From Aliikangiella coralliicola (GTDB lineage: Bacteria > Pseudomonadota > Gammaproteobacteria > Enterobacterales > Kangiellaceae): a DNA stretch of 64,000 nt. Positions 35,655 through 45,171 of the stretch are shown here, one piece after another. Position numbers and translations under genes: made by a program. Each line of letters starts with the position of its first letter. Position 1 is the stretch's first letter. Under the pieces are notes generated by a model. The model searched no databases, was not told where the DNA came from, and saw nothing but the letters and a program-made list of their open reading frames with translations. The stretch spans positions 62,001 through 126,000 of the forward strand of contig NZ_ML660172.1 in assembly GCF_007004725.1 (NCBI RefSeq), in the 5' to 3' direction.

Positions 35655-35682
35655 AAAAAGAGAGTGCTGAACAGCACTCTCT
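35655..35682 (-). terminator. Terminator of the large S8 protease gene
   Basis: AGAGAGTGCTG and CAGCACTCTCT (35659-35669 with 35672-35682) form an 11-bp perfect stem with an AA loop; on the minus strand a T-run follows. It lies 30 bp past the protease stop. The rest of 35401-35713 holds only the pfp promoter. Confidence 0.88.
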
Positions 35683-35713
35683 TTATTTTTTTGATAATAG
35701 CTAATGGGTGGCT

Positions 35714-38700
35714 TTAACGTAAGCCTCGCAGAAATCGAAGGGATTTCGATCTACCTGCACAAATGGCAATAATTAACATCAACCACAAGCTCGCGCCACC
35801 ACCACCTGAACTGCTACTTCCTCCGGTGTTTCCGCCGCCGCTACTTTGAGCTTGAACGCTAAACGAGGTTGTCGCGCTTTCTAACTGAGCATTAGGTAAA
35901 TCCACATTATGATCAACGGATAGATTGACGGTTTGTCCCGCAACAGAGGCATCAGCCTGTAAGTTAAACTGAAAACTTGCGTTGCTGCCGCTGACAGTTG
36001 TGTTCCAGCTAATAGTGCTACCACTCATTGTTGCACCGTTAGTCAAACTCGTTGCGTCTGCGGTGATGCCGGAAGGCAGTGTAATTGTCGTTGTATATTG
36101 ACGTTGCTCGTTGGAGCTTGGTGATACCGTAACAGTAACTTGAAGATTACTACCAACAACAACGCTACTCGCAGATGTGCTAATCGACACATCATTATTG
36201 TCGCGGCTTAGGACAAATGAGCCAGTACCAATATCGCCGATGTTTGAACCGCGACTCAGTGCTACCACGCCGAAATATTGCGCGCCGTTTGTATTGAGGG
36301 CAGAGTAGTTTAATCCCAGGTTAAAGGGAGTCGTTCCATCTGAAGATGTTGGTGCATCGATTGTCAGGTTCTGGCTTGGGCTATTTCCAATTACGCCGCT
36401 AATGGAGGTAAATGTGTCGTTTCCTGAAGCTGCGCCGCTCCAGTTTTGAACCAGAATCCAGTAGTTCCCTGCGACGGGTTTGTTGAGTTGGATTCGCTCA
36501 TCTGCGCCAGATGAAGTACTTGAGGCTAACGTTTCTGACTCCTGCGGTTGCCCGTCACCATTGGTATCTCTGCCGATAAAGAGATCAAGGTCGGCTGCCG
36601 TTGAATTGGAAGTCTGGGCAAATAATTGCGTACTGCCTGCAGCGACGGTAATGAGCTCAAAAGTTACACCATCGGTGAGGTCATCAAATGCCGAACTATT
36701 ATCCGAGTCTGCGGCCAGTGATTTTTGTACCGGCGTACTTTCTACCATAAAGCCTGCCGCTTCTAGCGTCGGTGATGTAATCGTGACGATATTTTGAAGC
36801 GTATGCTGGCCTGAATTTCGTTGCGAGGAGTGGGTAAAGGCTTCAGGCATATTGCTATTATTGACTTTAACGGCAACTGGAAATTGGGTTGTGGAAATAG
36901 AATTGTTGGTGGGAGTTAGCACTAATCTACCGAATAACCAGTCTCCGTCAACACCGTTAATATCAGCTGTGATTGACAAATTTTGCGTCGCCCCTTGAGC
37001 GAGCGTAAAGTTATCTGGTGTGACACCTAAAGTTAGTCCTGTGTCAGTGACAAAACTGGCATTCCAGGTTCCTGCCGTTGCAGCGGAAACTGTTCGCGTC
37101 CAACTACAAGATACATTACATTCAGGATCGGTCATTCCTGGTAAGTTAAGGGTCCGCGGATCGCCACCGTTTGAGGGATCGGCTGCGGTAAAATTATTGA
37201 TAGTTTCGTCCATCAGCAAACCAGCGTTTGCTGCAGCTTGAATATCAATTCTTCCACCACCTATATCGAAGGCGTCAGCAGGTGTGGTTCCGTCTTCTTT
37301 GACTAAACTGGTCACCGCTGTCGACATCAAGGCTGAATGAATTTGGCCTGCAGTCCAGGTAGGTTTCAATTGTTTAATTAACGCGGCAGCACCTGCCACG
37401 TGAGGGCTTGCCATTGAGGTACCTTGAAGGAAGGCATAATCAACATCACCAATTCCTGCGGCAAAGATACTAACGCCTGGTGCGGCAACCGAGGGGGTTA
37501 TCACGCCATTTGCCGTCGGGTTAGGGCCACGAGAGCTAAAGGCTGCTGTTATATCTGCGGCTGAAGGGTCAACACCTACAGCGCCGTTGGTGCCGTTGAT
37601 TGTCCCCATATGATTGGAGCCCGATGCTAACCAGGTTCTTAAGGTATCGCCGTTGTTAGCATTAATATGGATACCAGGAACCACATAAATATCATCGGCT
37701 AAAAAATTACTGCCGCCTTGTATATTGGCCAGAATAAATCCGCCAGCACCACCCGCAGCGACATGTTGGGCTTTTAGTACTCGGGCAATTTCGCCGCGAT
37801 CGCAAACAACAATTTGTCCGCTAAATGTGCCTTGTGGAAACGGGTTAAGGCATTGTTCCGGGTTAGTGTCGCCGTTTGAAAAGTTACCGGCATAGACGAT
37901 GGGGGCTGTTATCGAAGCTGTTAAACTACGACCACTAATTGTGCCTGGCGGGGTTGTAGAACCACCGCTCATGTTAGAGAGTGTTTTGGTTGGGAATGCA
38001 CCACGATCATGCGTACTGGCGGCCACCGATGTTATCCAGGGCGCATCGCCGGGAGAGCCTACAGTTTCTGGATTGGGGCCATCATTTCCAGCAGATGTAA
38101 TGGCGATAATACCGGCTGCTCTGGCGTTGCGATAGGCCAGCGAATCTGACGCAGACCAGGGATTAAACGCGGAACCACCAAAAGAATAGTTAATCACATC
38201 AACGCCATCAGCGACTGCCTGATTAATGGCCGCCACCGATGCGCCGCCCGATGCAATTCCGTCATCGCCAGATATGCGATAGGCTATAAGATTGGCGCGA
38301 GGCGCTACGCCAGATAAGTCGAGTGAATTCCCTCCGCCTAAGTCAAAAGAAAGCCGATTGCCAACTGCGGTGGAAGCAACATGAGTCCCATGACCGTCTG
38401 AGTCTTCAGGGTCGTTCACACCGTCAGCAAAGTTATATGCGCCAATTAGTTTATTATTGCAATATCCTGCGTTGGTAGCGCAATGTCCAAGGAAGACACC
38501 GTTACCTAATGGGTTTACATGGATGTAACCGTCGGTTGGGTCAACCTGTGCAAAAGAAGGGTGATCGTGTCTGATGCCGCTGTCTATGACGGCCACAACA
38601 ATACCTTCGCCCTGTGCCGCAACTCCTGTTGCTGAAGCGTCCCAAGCAGCAGGTGCGTTTATTAATAATGGTCCACGATCAGTCTCGGCTTTGATTTTCG

Positions 38701-39196
38701 GGGCCAGAATAACTGACTTGATACCAGGTAATGAGCGTAGGAGCGCCGCCTGGCTGGAAGTGATGTTCACAGTGAATCCGTTCAATACATGCTGGAAAGT
38801 AAAGCCGATATTGAGATCCTGTTTCAGGTGTTGGGCAGCATTTGACATGATATCTTGTTGCTGTTGTTTTAAGTAGCGAATATAGGTTTGACTCGCTTTG
38901 CTGTTAACATCAAGCTTTTTTCCCGGAAGTCCAACTTTTGAAACTGAATTGTTTTGCAGGTTGGTTGCGGGCAATCCGTTAATTTCGCCGTTATAACTCG
39001 CCAGTGGCGAAGCATCTAACTGGACGATGTAGGTTTTTTCAAGCAGAAAGTAATGCTTATTTTCTTCCGCTTCCAGCGATTGCCGGGCGTGTGCGGAAAA
39101 TGCCAGGTGGAGCAAACCTATGATGAAAGCGATGTTCGCAATAAATTGCTTAAAATTATTGTTTGTCAGTGCTGCTGTCTTAAATAATGGCTTCAT
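35714..39196 (-). CDS. Large secreted S8 protease with PA insert and GlyGly-CTERM tail
   Basis: A 1160-residue exported subtilase. Signal peptide about 1-38, I9-type propeptide (about 52-168), then the peptidase with D205 in AVIDSG, H272 in GHGTHVAS and S594 in GTSMASPH. A protease-associated (PA) domain is inserted at about 428-525. Beyond the peptidase come a Fn3-like region (about 665-780), a PPC-type domain (about 845-930) and beta-rich repeats. The last 35 residues form a sorting signal: Gly/Ser-rich (GGSSSSGGGGA), hydrophobic helix, then basic residues. This is a GlyGly-CTERM tail, normally cut by a rhombosortase before surface attachment through type II secretion. No rhombosortase gene is in the window. 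AGAGG precedes the ATG. The gene is monocistronic. Confidence 0.93.
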   Translation of the reverse strand: MKPLFKTAALTNNNFKQFIANIAFIIGLLHLAFSAHARQSLEAEENKHYFLLEKTYIVQLDASPLASYNGEINGLPATNLQNNSVSKVGLPGKKLDVNSKASQTYIRYLKQQQQDIMSNAAQHLKQDLNIGFTFQHVLNGFTVNITSSQAALLRSLPGIKSVILAPKIKAETDRGPLLINAPAAWDASATGVAAQGEGIVVAVIDSGIRHDHPSFAQVDPTDGYIHVNPLGNGVFLGHCATNAGYCNNKLIGAYNFADGVNDPEDSDGHGTHVASTAVGNRLSFDLGGGNSLDLSGVAPRANLIAYRISGDDGIASGGASVAAINQAVADGVDVINYSFGGSAFNPWSASDSLAYRNARAAGIIAITSAGNDGPNPETVGSPGDAPWITSVAASTHDRGAFPTKTLSNMSGGSTTPPGTISGRSLTASITAPIVYAGNFSNGDTNPEQCLNPFPQGTFSGQIVVCDRGEIARVLKAQHVAAGGAGGFILANIQGGSNFLADDIYVVPGIHINANNGDTLRTWLASGSNHMGTINGTNGAVGVDPSAADITAAFSSRGPNPTANGVITPSVAAPGVSIFAAGIGDVDYAFLQGTSMASPHVAGAAALIKQLKPTWTAGQIHSALMSTAVTSLVKEDGTTPADAFDIGGGRIDIQAAANAGLLMDETINNFTAADPSNGGDPRTLNLPGMTDPECNVSCSWTRTVSAATAGTWNASFVTDTGLTLGVTPDNFTLAQGATQNLSITADINGVDGDWLFGRLVLTPTNNSISTTQFPVAVKVNNSNMPEAFTHSSQRNSGQHTLQNIVTITSPTLEAAGFMVESTPVQKSLAADSDNSSAFDDLTDGVTFELITVAAGSTQLFAQTSNSTAADLDLFIGRDTNGDGQPQESETLASSTSSGADERIQLNKPVAGNYWILVQNWSGAASGNDTFTSISGVIGNSPSQNLTIDAPTSSDGTTPFNLGLNYSALNTNGAQYFGVVALSRGSNIGDIGTGSFVLSRDNNDVSISTSASSVVVGSNLQVTVTVSPSSNEQRQYTTTITLPSGITADATSLTNGATMSGSTISWNTTVSGSNASFQFNLQADASVAGQTVNLSVDHNVDLPNAQLESATTSFSVQAQSSGGGNTGGSSSSGGGGASLWLMLIIAICAGRSKSLRFLRGLR

Positions 39197-39658
39197 AGTG
39201 ACCTCTGAGACTGGTTTTTATTTTTTGAATAGATAAAAGAGAGAAGTGGAGTGATTTTCGCGCTTTGGAACATTTGTTCTTAAATGTCAATACGTTACAG
39301 ATTAAATTTCTAATGATCAAACTATCGAAAATCATGCTTGTCCTCTAGGTAATAGGGTATGTGAATGCCTATTGATTGAACAAATGCCTACTTTGATAAT
39401 ATCAATGCTCGCTAGCCTGTGCCACTAAATAGCCAATTATGTGACCTAAGGCGTATTTTTCGGGTTAGAAGAAAATACTAAGGAGTGTCCAACCAGATTG
39501 ACTCGGGTTAAATTGGTTATACCGCTAAAATTTGATTATTGATTGTAGATTTCTATGACTTTCTATTAATTGGTTTACATCGGTTAGCCCGGTAATATTT
39601 CCGTGCTACAATTCCCCCCAAAATCTGATATTAAACAGTTAATAGCGAGCAATTCTTC
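39197..39658. other. Divergent intergenic region between the S8 protease and mpl
   Basis: About 460 bp that must hold both promoters. I see no hairpin with a T-run, no clear consensus -35/-10 pair and no small gene. Confidence 0.4.
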
Positions 39659-41026
39659 ATGCACATCCATATTCTTGGTATTTGCGGTACTTTTATGGGC
39701 GGTATTGCGCGTCTTGCGGTTGAGAAAGGTTTTAAAGTGACAGGCTCTGACCGCAACTGTTATCCGCCAATGAGTGATCAACTTGAATTGTTGGGAATAA
39801 CACTGCACGAAGGGTATGACGCAAACCAGTTGAAAAGTGAACCTGATTGTGTGGTGGTTGGCAATTCGATGTCGCGAGGTGTCGAGGTCATTGAAGCGTT
39901 GCTAGATTCCAATCAGCGCTATCGCTCCGGTCCACAGTGGCTAAACGAAAATATTCTTCATGACAAGTGGGTTATCGCCGCCGCTGGTACTCACGGCAAA
40001 ACTTCCACTGCAAGCATGATCACTTGGATTCTTGAGGCCAATGGATATAACCCAGGATTCTTGATTGGTGGGGTGATGGAGAATTTTGGCGTTTCAGCCA
40101 GACTAACGGATTCGCCGTTTTTTGTCGTTGAAGCCGATGAATATGACACAGCGTTTTTTGATAAACGCTCAAAGTTTGTTCACTATCGCGCTAGAACCTG
40201 CATTTTAAATAATCTTGAATTTGACCATGCGGATATTTTTAAAGATTTAGAAGCTATCGAAACTCAGTTTCATCATCTTGTGCGTACAGTCTCTGGAAAT
40301 GGGTTGATTATCAGACCTTTTGTTTCAGAGTCACTTGACCGAGTCATCGAAAAAGGATGCTGGTCTCCGGTACATTCTTTTGCGTTGTCAAAAGGTAATA
40401 CAACAAGCGAATGGAGTGCGAAAAAAGTTTCACAAGATGGAAGCCATTGTGAAATTTATTTTAAGGGAGAAAATGTGGGTGAGCTTCGCTGGGAGTTAAT
40501 TGGTGATCATAATGTGAGTAATGCTCTTGCTGCAATTAGTGCGGCTCATCATGTAGGGATTTTGCCGGAGCATGCGATTAAATCTTTAGCCAGTTTTAAG
40601 AATGTAAAACGCCGCATGGAAGTGAAAGGTTGTGTGAATGATATTACGGTGTATGATGATTTTGCTCATCATCCTACGGCGATCAAAACGACGTTACAAG
40701 GGCTGCGCGATAAAGTCGGAAAAAGACGAATTATTGCTGTTGTCGATCCGCGTTCAAACACGATGAAAATGGGATTTCATAAGAATACGCTAGTTGACGC
40801 TGTGTCATCAGCTGATGTCTCTTTATTTCATATGCCTAAAAGTTTTGACTGGAAGTTTAATTTTGAAAATATTGATAATATTATCGCTCTTGAGTCTCCT
40901 GAACTCATTATTGAAAAGCTGCGCAAATTAGTTCAACCGGGCGATAGTGTTTTGATTATGAGTAATGGTGGTTTCGGCGGTATTCATGATCGATTACTAA
41001 AAGTATTAGCCGGCGACGTGGAGTAA
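39659..41026 (+). CDS. mpl: UDP-N-acetylmuramate:L-alanyl-gamma-D-glutamyl-meso-diaminopimelate ligase
   Basis: Mpl re-uses the murein tripeptide by joining it to UDP-MurNAc, a step in peptidoglycan recycling. The 455-residue protein has the Mur ligase fold: N-terminal HILGICGTFMGG (4-15), the ATP-binding AGTHGKTSTAS (109-119) and the central VVEADEYDTAFFDKRSKF block, which is typical of Mpl rather than MurC. ubiX follows after 5 bp, so the pair is an operon. ampG in this window would supply imported muropeptides to the same pathway. Confidence 0.96.
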   Translation: MHIHILGICGTFMGGIARLAVEKGFKVTGSDRNCYPPMSDQLELLGITLHEGYDANQLKSEPDCVVVGNSMSRGVEVIEALLDSNQRYRSGPQWLNENILHDKWVIAAAGTHGKTSTASMITWILEANGYNPGFLIGGVMENFGVSARLTDSPFFVVEADEYDTAFFDKRSKFVHYRARTCILNNLEFDHADIFKDLEAIETQFHHLVRTVSGNGLIIRPFVSESLDRVIEKGCWSPVHSFALSKGNTTSEWSAKKVSQDGSHCEIYFKGENVGELRWELIGDHNVSNALAAISAAHHVGILPEHAIKSLASFKNVKRRMEVKGCVNDITVYDDFAHHPTAIKTTLQGLRDKVGKRRIIAVVDPRSNTMKMGFHKNTLVDAVSSADVSLFHMPKSFDWKFNFENIDNIIALESPELIIEKLRKLVQPGDSVLIMSNGGFGGIHDRLLKVLAGDVE

Positions 41027-41031
41027 ATTGT

Positions 41032-41646
41032 TTGAGTCAGGAAAAGAGAATTACTTTAGGTATTACCGGCGCGTCAGGTGCTATTTATGCCGTTAATTTA
41101 TTGAAAAATCTGACGGTTCATTATCAAGAAGTCCACTTGATGATTTCCGATGCCGCGAGAATTGTTATGGCAACGGAAATCGATCTTAAGCTTCCTGAAG
41201 CACCGCAAAAAATTCAACAATTACTAACTGAGCTTTGTGAGTGCTCCAGTGATGTTATAAAAGTCTATTCAAAAGAAAATTGGTATTCACCGGTTGCTAG
41301 CGGTTCGGCCGCGCCTAAGCAAATGGTGGTTTGTCCAGCGAGTATGGGGTGCGTCTCTGCGATAGCCACCGGTGCGAGTAATACCTTGTTAGAGCGCGCG
41401 GCAGATGTTGTGATTAAGGAACAAGGACAATTAATTTTATTACCGAGAGAAATGCCGTTTTCTACCATTCACCTCAGAAATCTGTTAACGCTTAGTGAAG
41501 CTGGCGTTACCATTATGCCTGCTGCACCGGGACTTTATGGTCAACCAGAAAGTATCGACGACCTTGCTGATTTTGTCTCGGCACGTGTATTGAATCATTT
41601 AGGCATTGACAACCAGCTCGGCCACGCCTGGGGCTACAAACGTTAG
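41032..41646 (+). CDS. ubiX: Flavin prenyltransferase UbiX
   Basis: UbiX makes the prenylated FMN cofactor used by the decarboxylase UbiD in ubiquinone synthesis. The 204-residue protein starts with LGITGASGAIYAV, the flavin-binding motif, and has VVCPASMGCVSAIATG and LPREMPFSTIHLRN, all typical. The start is a TTG at 41032, eight bases after a GGAG inside the end of mpl; no ATG is available before the conserved motif. It is probably translated from the mpl transcript. Confidence 0.95.
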   Translation: MSQEKRITLGITGASGAIYAVNLLKNLTVHYQEVHLMISDAARIVMATEIDLKLPEAPQKIQQLLTELCECSSDVIKVYSKENWYSPVASGSAAPKQMVVCPASMGCVSAIATGASNTLLERAADVVIKEQGQLILLPREMPFSTIHLRNLLTLSEAGVTIMPAAPGLYGQPESIDDLADFVSARVLNHLGIDNQLGHAWGYKR

Positions 41647-41697
41647 TCCAAATCAAAATATCATCAATAAGAACTCGTTGCTCCTTCGGAATAATCT

Positions 41698-42624
41698 ATG
41701 ACAGAAAAAGCCATTGAAATAATCGATTTGAAGAAAAAATATGCCAATCGGGTTGAAGCCCTGAAAGGGATCTCATTTAGTGTAGAAAAAGGGGATTTTA
41801 TTGCGCTGTTAGGACCAAATGGAGCAGGTAAATCAACGACCATCGGCGTTATTTGTTCGCTGGTTAATAAATCTTCGGGAACGGTTAAAGTGTTTGGCCA
41901 TTCGATTGACTCTGAGTTAGAGGCAGCTAAACGCTGCATTGGTCTAGTGCCACAGGAGTTTAATTTTTCACAGTTTGAAACGTGCCGCCAGATTGTCGTA
42001 ACCCAGGCTGGTTACTATGGAGTCACCAGAGCTGTTGCCAATGAACGCGCGGAAAAAATATTAAAGCAACTGGCATTGTGGGAAAAACGTGACACTCAGG
42101 CTCGAGAGCTCTCGGGCGGAATGAAGCGGCGTCTAATGATTGCTCGTGCACTCATGCACGAACCAAAAGTTCTCATTCTAGATGAGCCGACTGCTGGCGT
42201 TGATATAGAAATTCGCCGCTCGATGTGGGAGTTTCTCACTAAAATAAACAAACAGGGAACAACCATTGTTTTAACCACGCATTACCTGGAAGAAGCCGAA
42301 CAATTGTGCCGTAATATTGCGATTATTAATCATGGTGAAATTATCGAGAATACGACTATGAAAGATTTGATCTCGCGACTTGATCGGGAGACTTTTGTTC
42401 TCGATGTTGACAAAACGCCGCAAGAATTTCCTTGTATTGACGAAGTTTGTTTCCGGCATAGGGATGATTCGAGCATAGAAATTGATGTTCCTAAATCTGC
42501 GGCGTTAAATAATGTTTTTGAGTGGTTGACGAAGCAGGAAATAAAAGTTTTGAGTATGCGTAACAAATCGAACCGTCTGGAAGAATTGTTTGTTCAATTA
42601 ACAGAAAAGAATAATGAGAACTAG
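41698..42624 (+). CDS. yadG: ABC transporter ATP-binding protein YadG
   Basis: A 308-residue ATPase, the same length as E. coli YadG and similar along its whole length. Walker A GPNGAGKST (39-47), signature LSGGM (138-142), Walker B LILDEP (159-164) and the H-loop in TTHYLEEAE are intact. It pairs with the ABC-2 permease gene 2 bp downstream. The exported substrate of YadGH is not known. The N-terminal domain resembles polysaccharide and drug exporters of the same class. Confidence 0.95.
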   Translation: MTEKAIEIIDLKKKYANRVEALKGISFSVEKGDFIALLGPNGAGKSTTIGVICSLVNKSSGTVKVFGHSIDSELEAAKRCIGLVPQEFNFSQFETCRQIVVTQAGYYGVTRAVANERAEKILKQLALWEKRDTQARELSGGMKRRLMIARALMHEPKVLILDEPTAGVDIEIRRSMWEFLTKINKQGTTIVLTTHYLEEAEQLCRNIAIINHGEIIENTTMKDLISRLDRETFVLDVDKTPQEFPCIDEVCFRHRDDSSIEIDVPKSAALNNVFEWLTKQEIKVLSMRNKSNRLEELFVQLTEKNNEN

Positions 42625-42626
42625 TC

Positions 42627-43400
42627 ATGTTTAACCGAGAATCCCTTATAGCATTGCAAAGTATTTGCATTAAAGAAATCACTCGCTATTTTCGAATTTG
42701 GGTACAAACGTTGCTGCCACCGGCTATCACAATGACATTGTATTTTGTTATTTTTGGTCAGCTAATTGGTCAGCGGGTTGGTCAAATGGGCGGTGTGAGT
42801 TATATGGAATATATTGCGCCTGGAATTATCATGATGTCGGTGATCACTAACTCTTACTCCAATGTAGTATCTTCATTTTTTAGTGCCAAGTTTCAGCGCT
42901 CGATAGAAGAGATGTTAGTTTCCCCCGTACCAACCGTATACATTTTGCTGGGGTATATTTTTGGCGGTGTCAGCCGCGGATTATTAACAGGCGTTATTGT
43001 CACTATTGTCGCTTCTCAATTTGTCAGCTTTCAGGTAAACAGTTGGCCAGTGGTTATTTTCGTGGTTACGCTGACTTCTATGTTGTTTGCAACCGGTGGT
43101 TTAGTGAATGCGATTTTCGCGAAAAAGTTCGATGACATTTCCATTGTGCCGACTTTTATTTTGACGCCATTAACTTACCTTGGTGGCGTTTTTTATTCGA
43201 TTAAATTACTGCCTGAATTCTGGCAAACCGTATCGCTCGCTAATCCCATTTTATATATGGTGAATGCTTTTCGATACGGCTTCCTCGGTTTTTCTGACAT
43301 TAATATAACTAACGCTTTGATATTGATCAGTCTGTTTATTGTTGGCTTGCTCTCACTTGCCTATTATTTGCTATCGAAAGGAATCGGTATTCGCACTTGA
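42627..43400 (+). CDS. yadH: ABC-2 type permease YadH
   Basis: A 257-residue inner-membrane permease with about six hydrophobic helices and the ABC-2 signature near the C-terminus (VNAFRYGFLGF). It is coupled to yadG with a 2-bp gap. E. coli YadH is 256 residues long. The likely role is export; the cargo is unknown. The convergent pseudouridine synthase gene ends 31 bp downstream. Confidence 0.94.
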   Translation: MFNRESLIALQSICIKEITRYFRIWVQTLLPPAITMTLYFVIFGQLIGQRVGQMGGVSYMEYIAPGIIMMSVITNSYSNVVSSFFSAKFQRSIEEMLVSPVPTVYILLGYIFGGVSRGLLTGVIVTIVASQFVSFQVNSWPVVIFVVTLTSMLFATGGLVNAIFAKKFDDISIVPTFILTPLTYLGGVFYSIKLLPEFWQTVSLANPILYMVNAFRYGFLGFSDINITNALILISLFIVGLLSLAYYLLSKGIGIRT

Positions 43401-43430
43401 TTACGCAGTGATAAATTACTATTCCTGACT

Positions 43431-44087
43431 TTAAAATAATTGGTCAAAATAATCGATACAATCGTTAAGCTCTGGCACAAGATAAAATTGACCTGTGTCA
43501 GGCGCACAGCGACAATTAATAAGTTCGCCTTTCCAGGTAAAACTTAGTTGGTAGGCATGAAGATAACCTCTGTCAGATTGAGTACCGCCGTACCTTTGAT
43601 CTCCCAAAATGGGAGCGCCTAGAGATTTTAATGCAACTCTGATTTGGTGGGTTTTTCCAGTCTGCGGTTTGACCCAGAAAAAGCGTTGGCCCGGAAGCAG
43701 GGAGCGAGTATAGAATTGGGTTAATGCTGGATTGTTTAATGACTGGCTTAGCTTCCAACTCCCATCGCGGCTTTTTTGCATATCACCTTTAATTTTCCCT
43801 TGTTTCTTTTTGGGCTTTTTATCACTCAATGCAATGTAAACCTTGTCGATTTTTCGTTGCCCAAACAGTTGGCCGAAGTGGTTCGCTGACGTTTTATTTT
43901 TGGCTAAAATTAGCAAACCCGATGTCATCTGATCTAAACGATGGACCGGCCAAAGCTCAGTTTCTAGCTGACGTTTTAGCTGATTGAAAAAGCCAATGTT
44001 ATCGTCGTTATCTTGAATTGAGATATTGGCTGGTTTGCTAACAATTAGAAAGTCTGGGTTTTTGTAGACAATGTTGATGTCTATCAC
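43431..44087 (-). CDS. RluA-family RNA pseudouridine synthase
   Basis: A 218-residue enzyme that isomerises uridine in RNA. The catalytic aspartate is D52 in HRLDQMTSGLL. The other family motifs are VDKVYIAL-like (KIDKVYIAL), PQTGKTHQIRVALKSLG and DQRYGG. It lacks an S4 domain and belongs with the short RluA forms, as do RluF/TruC-like proteins, so the target RNA is uncertain. The 500 bp upstream hold no gene that I can support. Confidence 0.9.
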   Translation of the reverse strand: MIDINIVYKNPDFLIVSKPANISIQDNDDNIGFFNQLKRQLETELWPVHRLDQMTSGLLILAKNKTSANHFGQLFGQRKIDKVYIALSDKKPKKKQGKIKGDMQKSRDGSWKLSQSLNNPALTQFYTRSLLPGQRFFWVKPQTGKTHQIRVALKSLGAPILGDQRYGGTQSDRGYLHAYQLSFTWKGELINCRCAPDTGQFYLVPELNDCIDYFDQLF

Positions 44088-44589
44088 TTTATTTCACCTG
44101 CTATTTGGTAAACTATCTCTTAGTGAAATAAATAACTTTGTATTTTCCTGGAAATATACGAAGCCATTTATTTTTGAATGAATAAAAATTAACGAATGAG
44201 CGGGCTTTCTCATCTTGAGTTGCCTGATATGAGTGGGGCCGGGCAGGGAAAACACCGAGCTTATTATCATTTTCATTCAGAGATTTTTACTCATAAGAAT
44301 AAATATTTTTTAAACTAATTTTATTTTGGCTATGCGATAAAGCAAGCCTCTTCCTATTGTTGAATTATTGAGATTTTTTAACTGTAATTCATTGTTATTA
44401 TTATTAATCTGTCCCATTTTAACAATAAATATAATCTCAGTGGATTTAATTTGTTTGGTGATTCGGATATAATCCAGTTGGTTGAATAAACTTGAAATCT
44501 GAAAAATTTAAATAATAATGAGAATATAGGATGCGGTTTTCGGGACATGCTCAAAAAGGGCATACAAGGAATTTTAGGGAGTTGTAGTT
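44088..44589. other. Divergent intergenic region before the receiver protein gene
   Basis: About 500 bp of AT-rich sequence. A TATAAT at 44468-44473, with a poor -35, is a plausible promoter for the receiver gene and would give a leader of about 110 nt; AGGGAG stands 8 bp before its ATG. Short open frames on the minus strand have no ribosome binding site and no recognisable sequence. Confidence 0.4.
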
Positions 44590-44967
44590 ATGGCATTGGT
44601 ATTGATCGTTGACGACGATCCACAGATGTTACGCCTTCTGACTGATGTGGTTGAGCTCGATAAGCATGATGTGCTTCTAGCGCAGGATGGCGCGTTGGCA
44701 ATCGAATATTTTGAACATCAATTGCCTGATCTGATGATTACCGATATTCTAATGCCAAATAAAGAGGGGTTAGAATTAATCTCTGAAGTTCGCGAAAAAT
44801 TCCCTGGTATCAAAATAATTGCCTATTCCGGCGGCGGCTCCTCTGATCCTGAAAGCTACCTTGAATTTGCTAGCGGAATGGGCGCTGACAAGGTTTTTAG
44901 TAAACCTATGCCGCTAGGCGAGTTGCGGCAGGAAATCCAGTCGCTGTTGTCTGAATCCGTTAATTAA
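44590..44967 (+). CDS. Single-domain response regulator
   Basis: A 125-residue receiver domain with no output domain. Acidic pocket D8/D9/D10, phospho-acceptor D52 in ITDILMP, and K105-region FSKPMP are present, so phosphorylation is expected. Single-domain receivers act as phosphate carriers or bind a target directly. It is convergent with a kinase-like gene (45172-46917) that lacks the phospho-accepting His. No CheA or other kinase is adjacent. Confidence 0.92.
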   Translation: MALVLIVDDDPQMLRLLTDVVELDKHDVLLAQDGALAIEYFEHQLPDLMITDILMPNKEGLELISEVREKFPGIKIIAYSGGGSSDPESYLEFASGMGADKVFSKPMPLGELRQEIQSLLSESVN

Positions 44968-45171
44968 AAGCACTTTTCCCATATTGCTTAGCTTCGCTCT
45001 AGAAGTTCAAACCCCTGGATGTACTCCAGAAGCTCAAACTAGACCTGCTCAAATCTGAACCGATTCTGCTATTTCTGCAGAAATTAGCTGATGTCAGCAA
45101 GCTGGATACCCTAAAAACAGGGAGTCGGCTGCTCTATTTCACTTTCAACAGCCTAAGACTTCAATTACAGC
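44968..45171. repeat. Cluster of short palindromes between convergent genes
   Basis: Within 200 bp there are CTGGA-TGTAC-TCCAG (45015-45029), the perfect 14-bp palindrome ATTTCTGCAGAAAT (45071-45084), GCTGA-TG-TCAGC (45087-45098) and CCCT-AAAAAC-AGGG (45109-45122). None is followed by a long T-run, so they do not look like ordinary terminators. They lie between two convergent genes, where a terminator would be expected. Confidence 0.45.

Noticed and set aside
44094-44276. 60-residue open frame upstream of the pseudouridine synthase
   Set aside because: No ribosome binding site, no recognisable sequence and mixed composition.
44256-44282. Fur box
   Set aside because: Partial match to GATAAT-type repeats in AT-rich sequence and no iron gene beside it.
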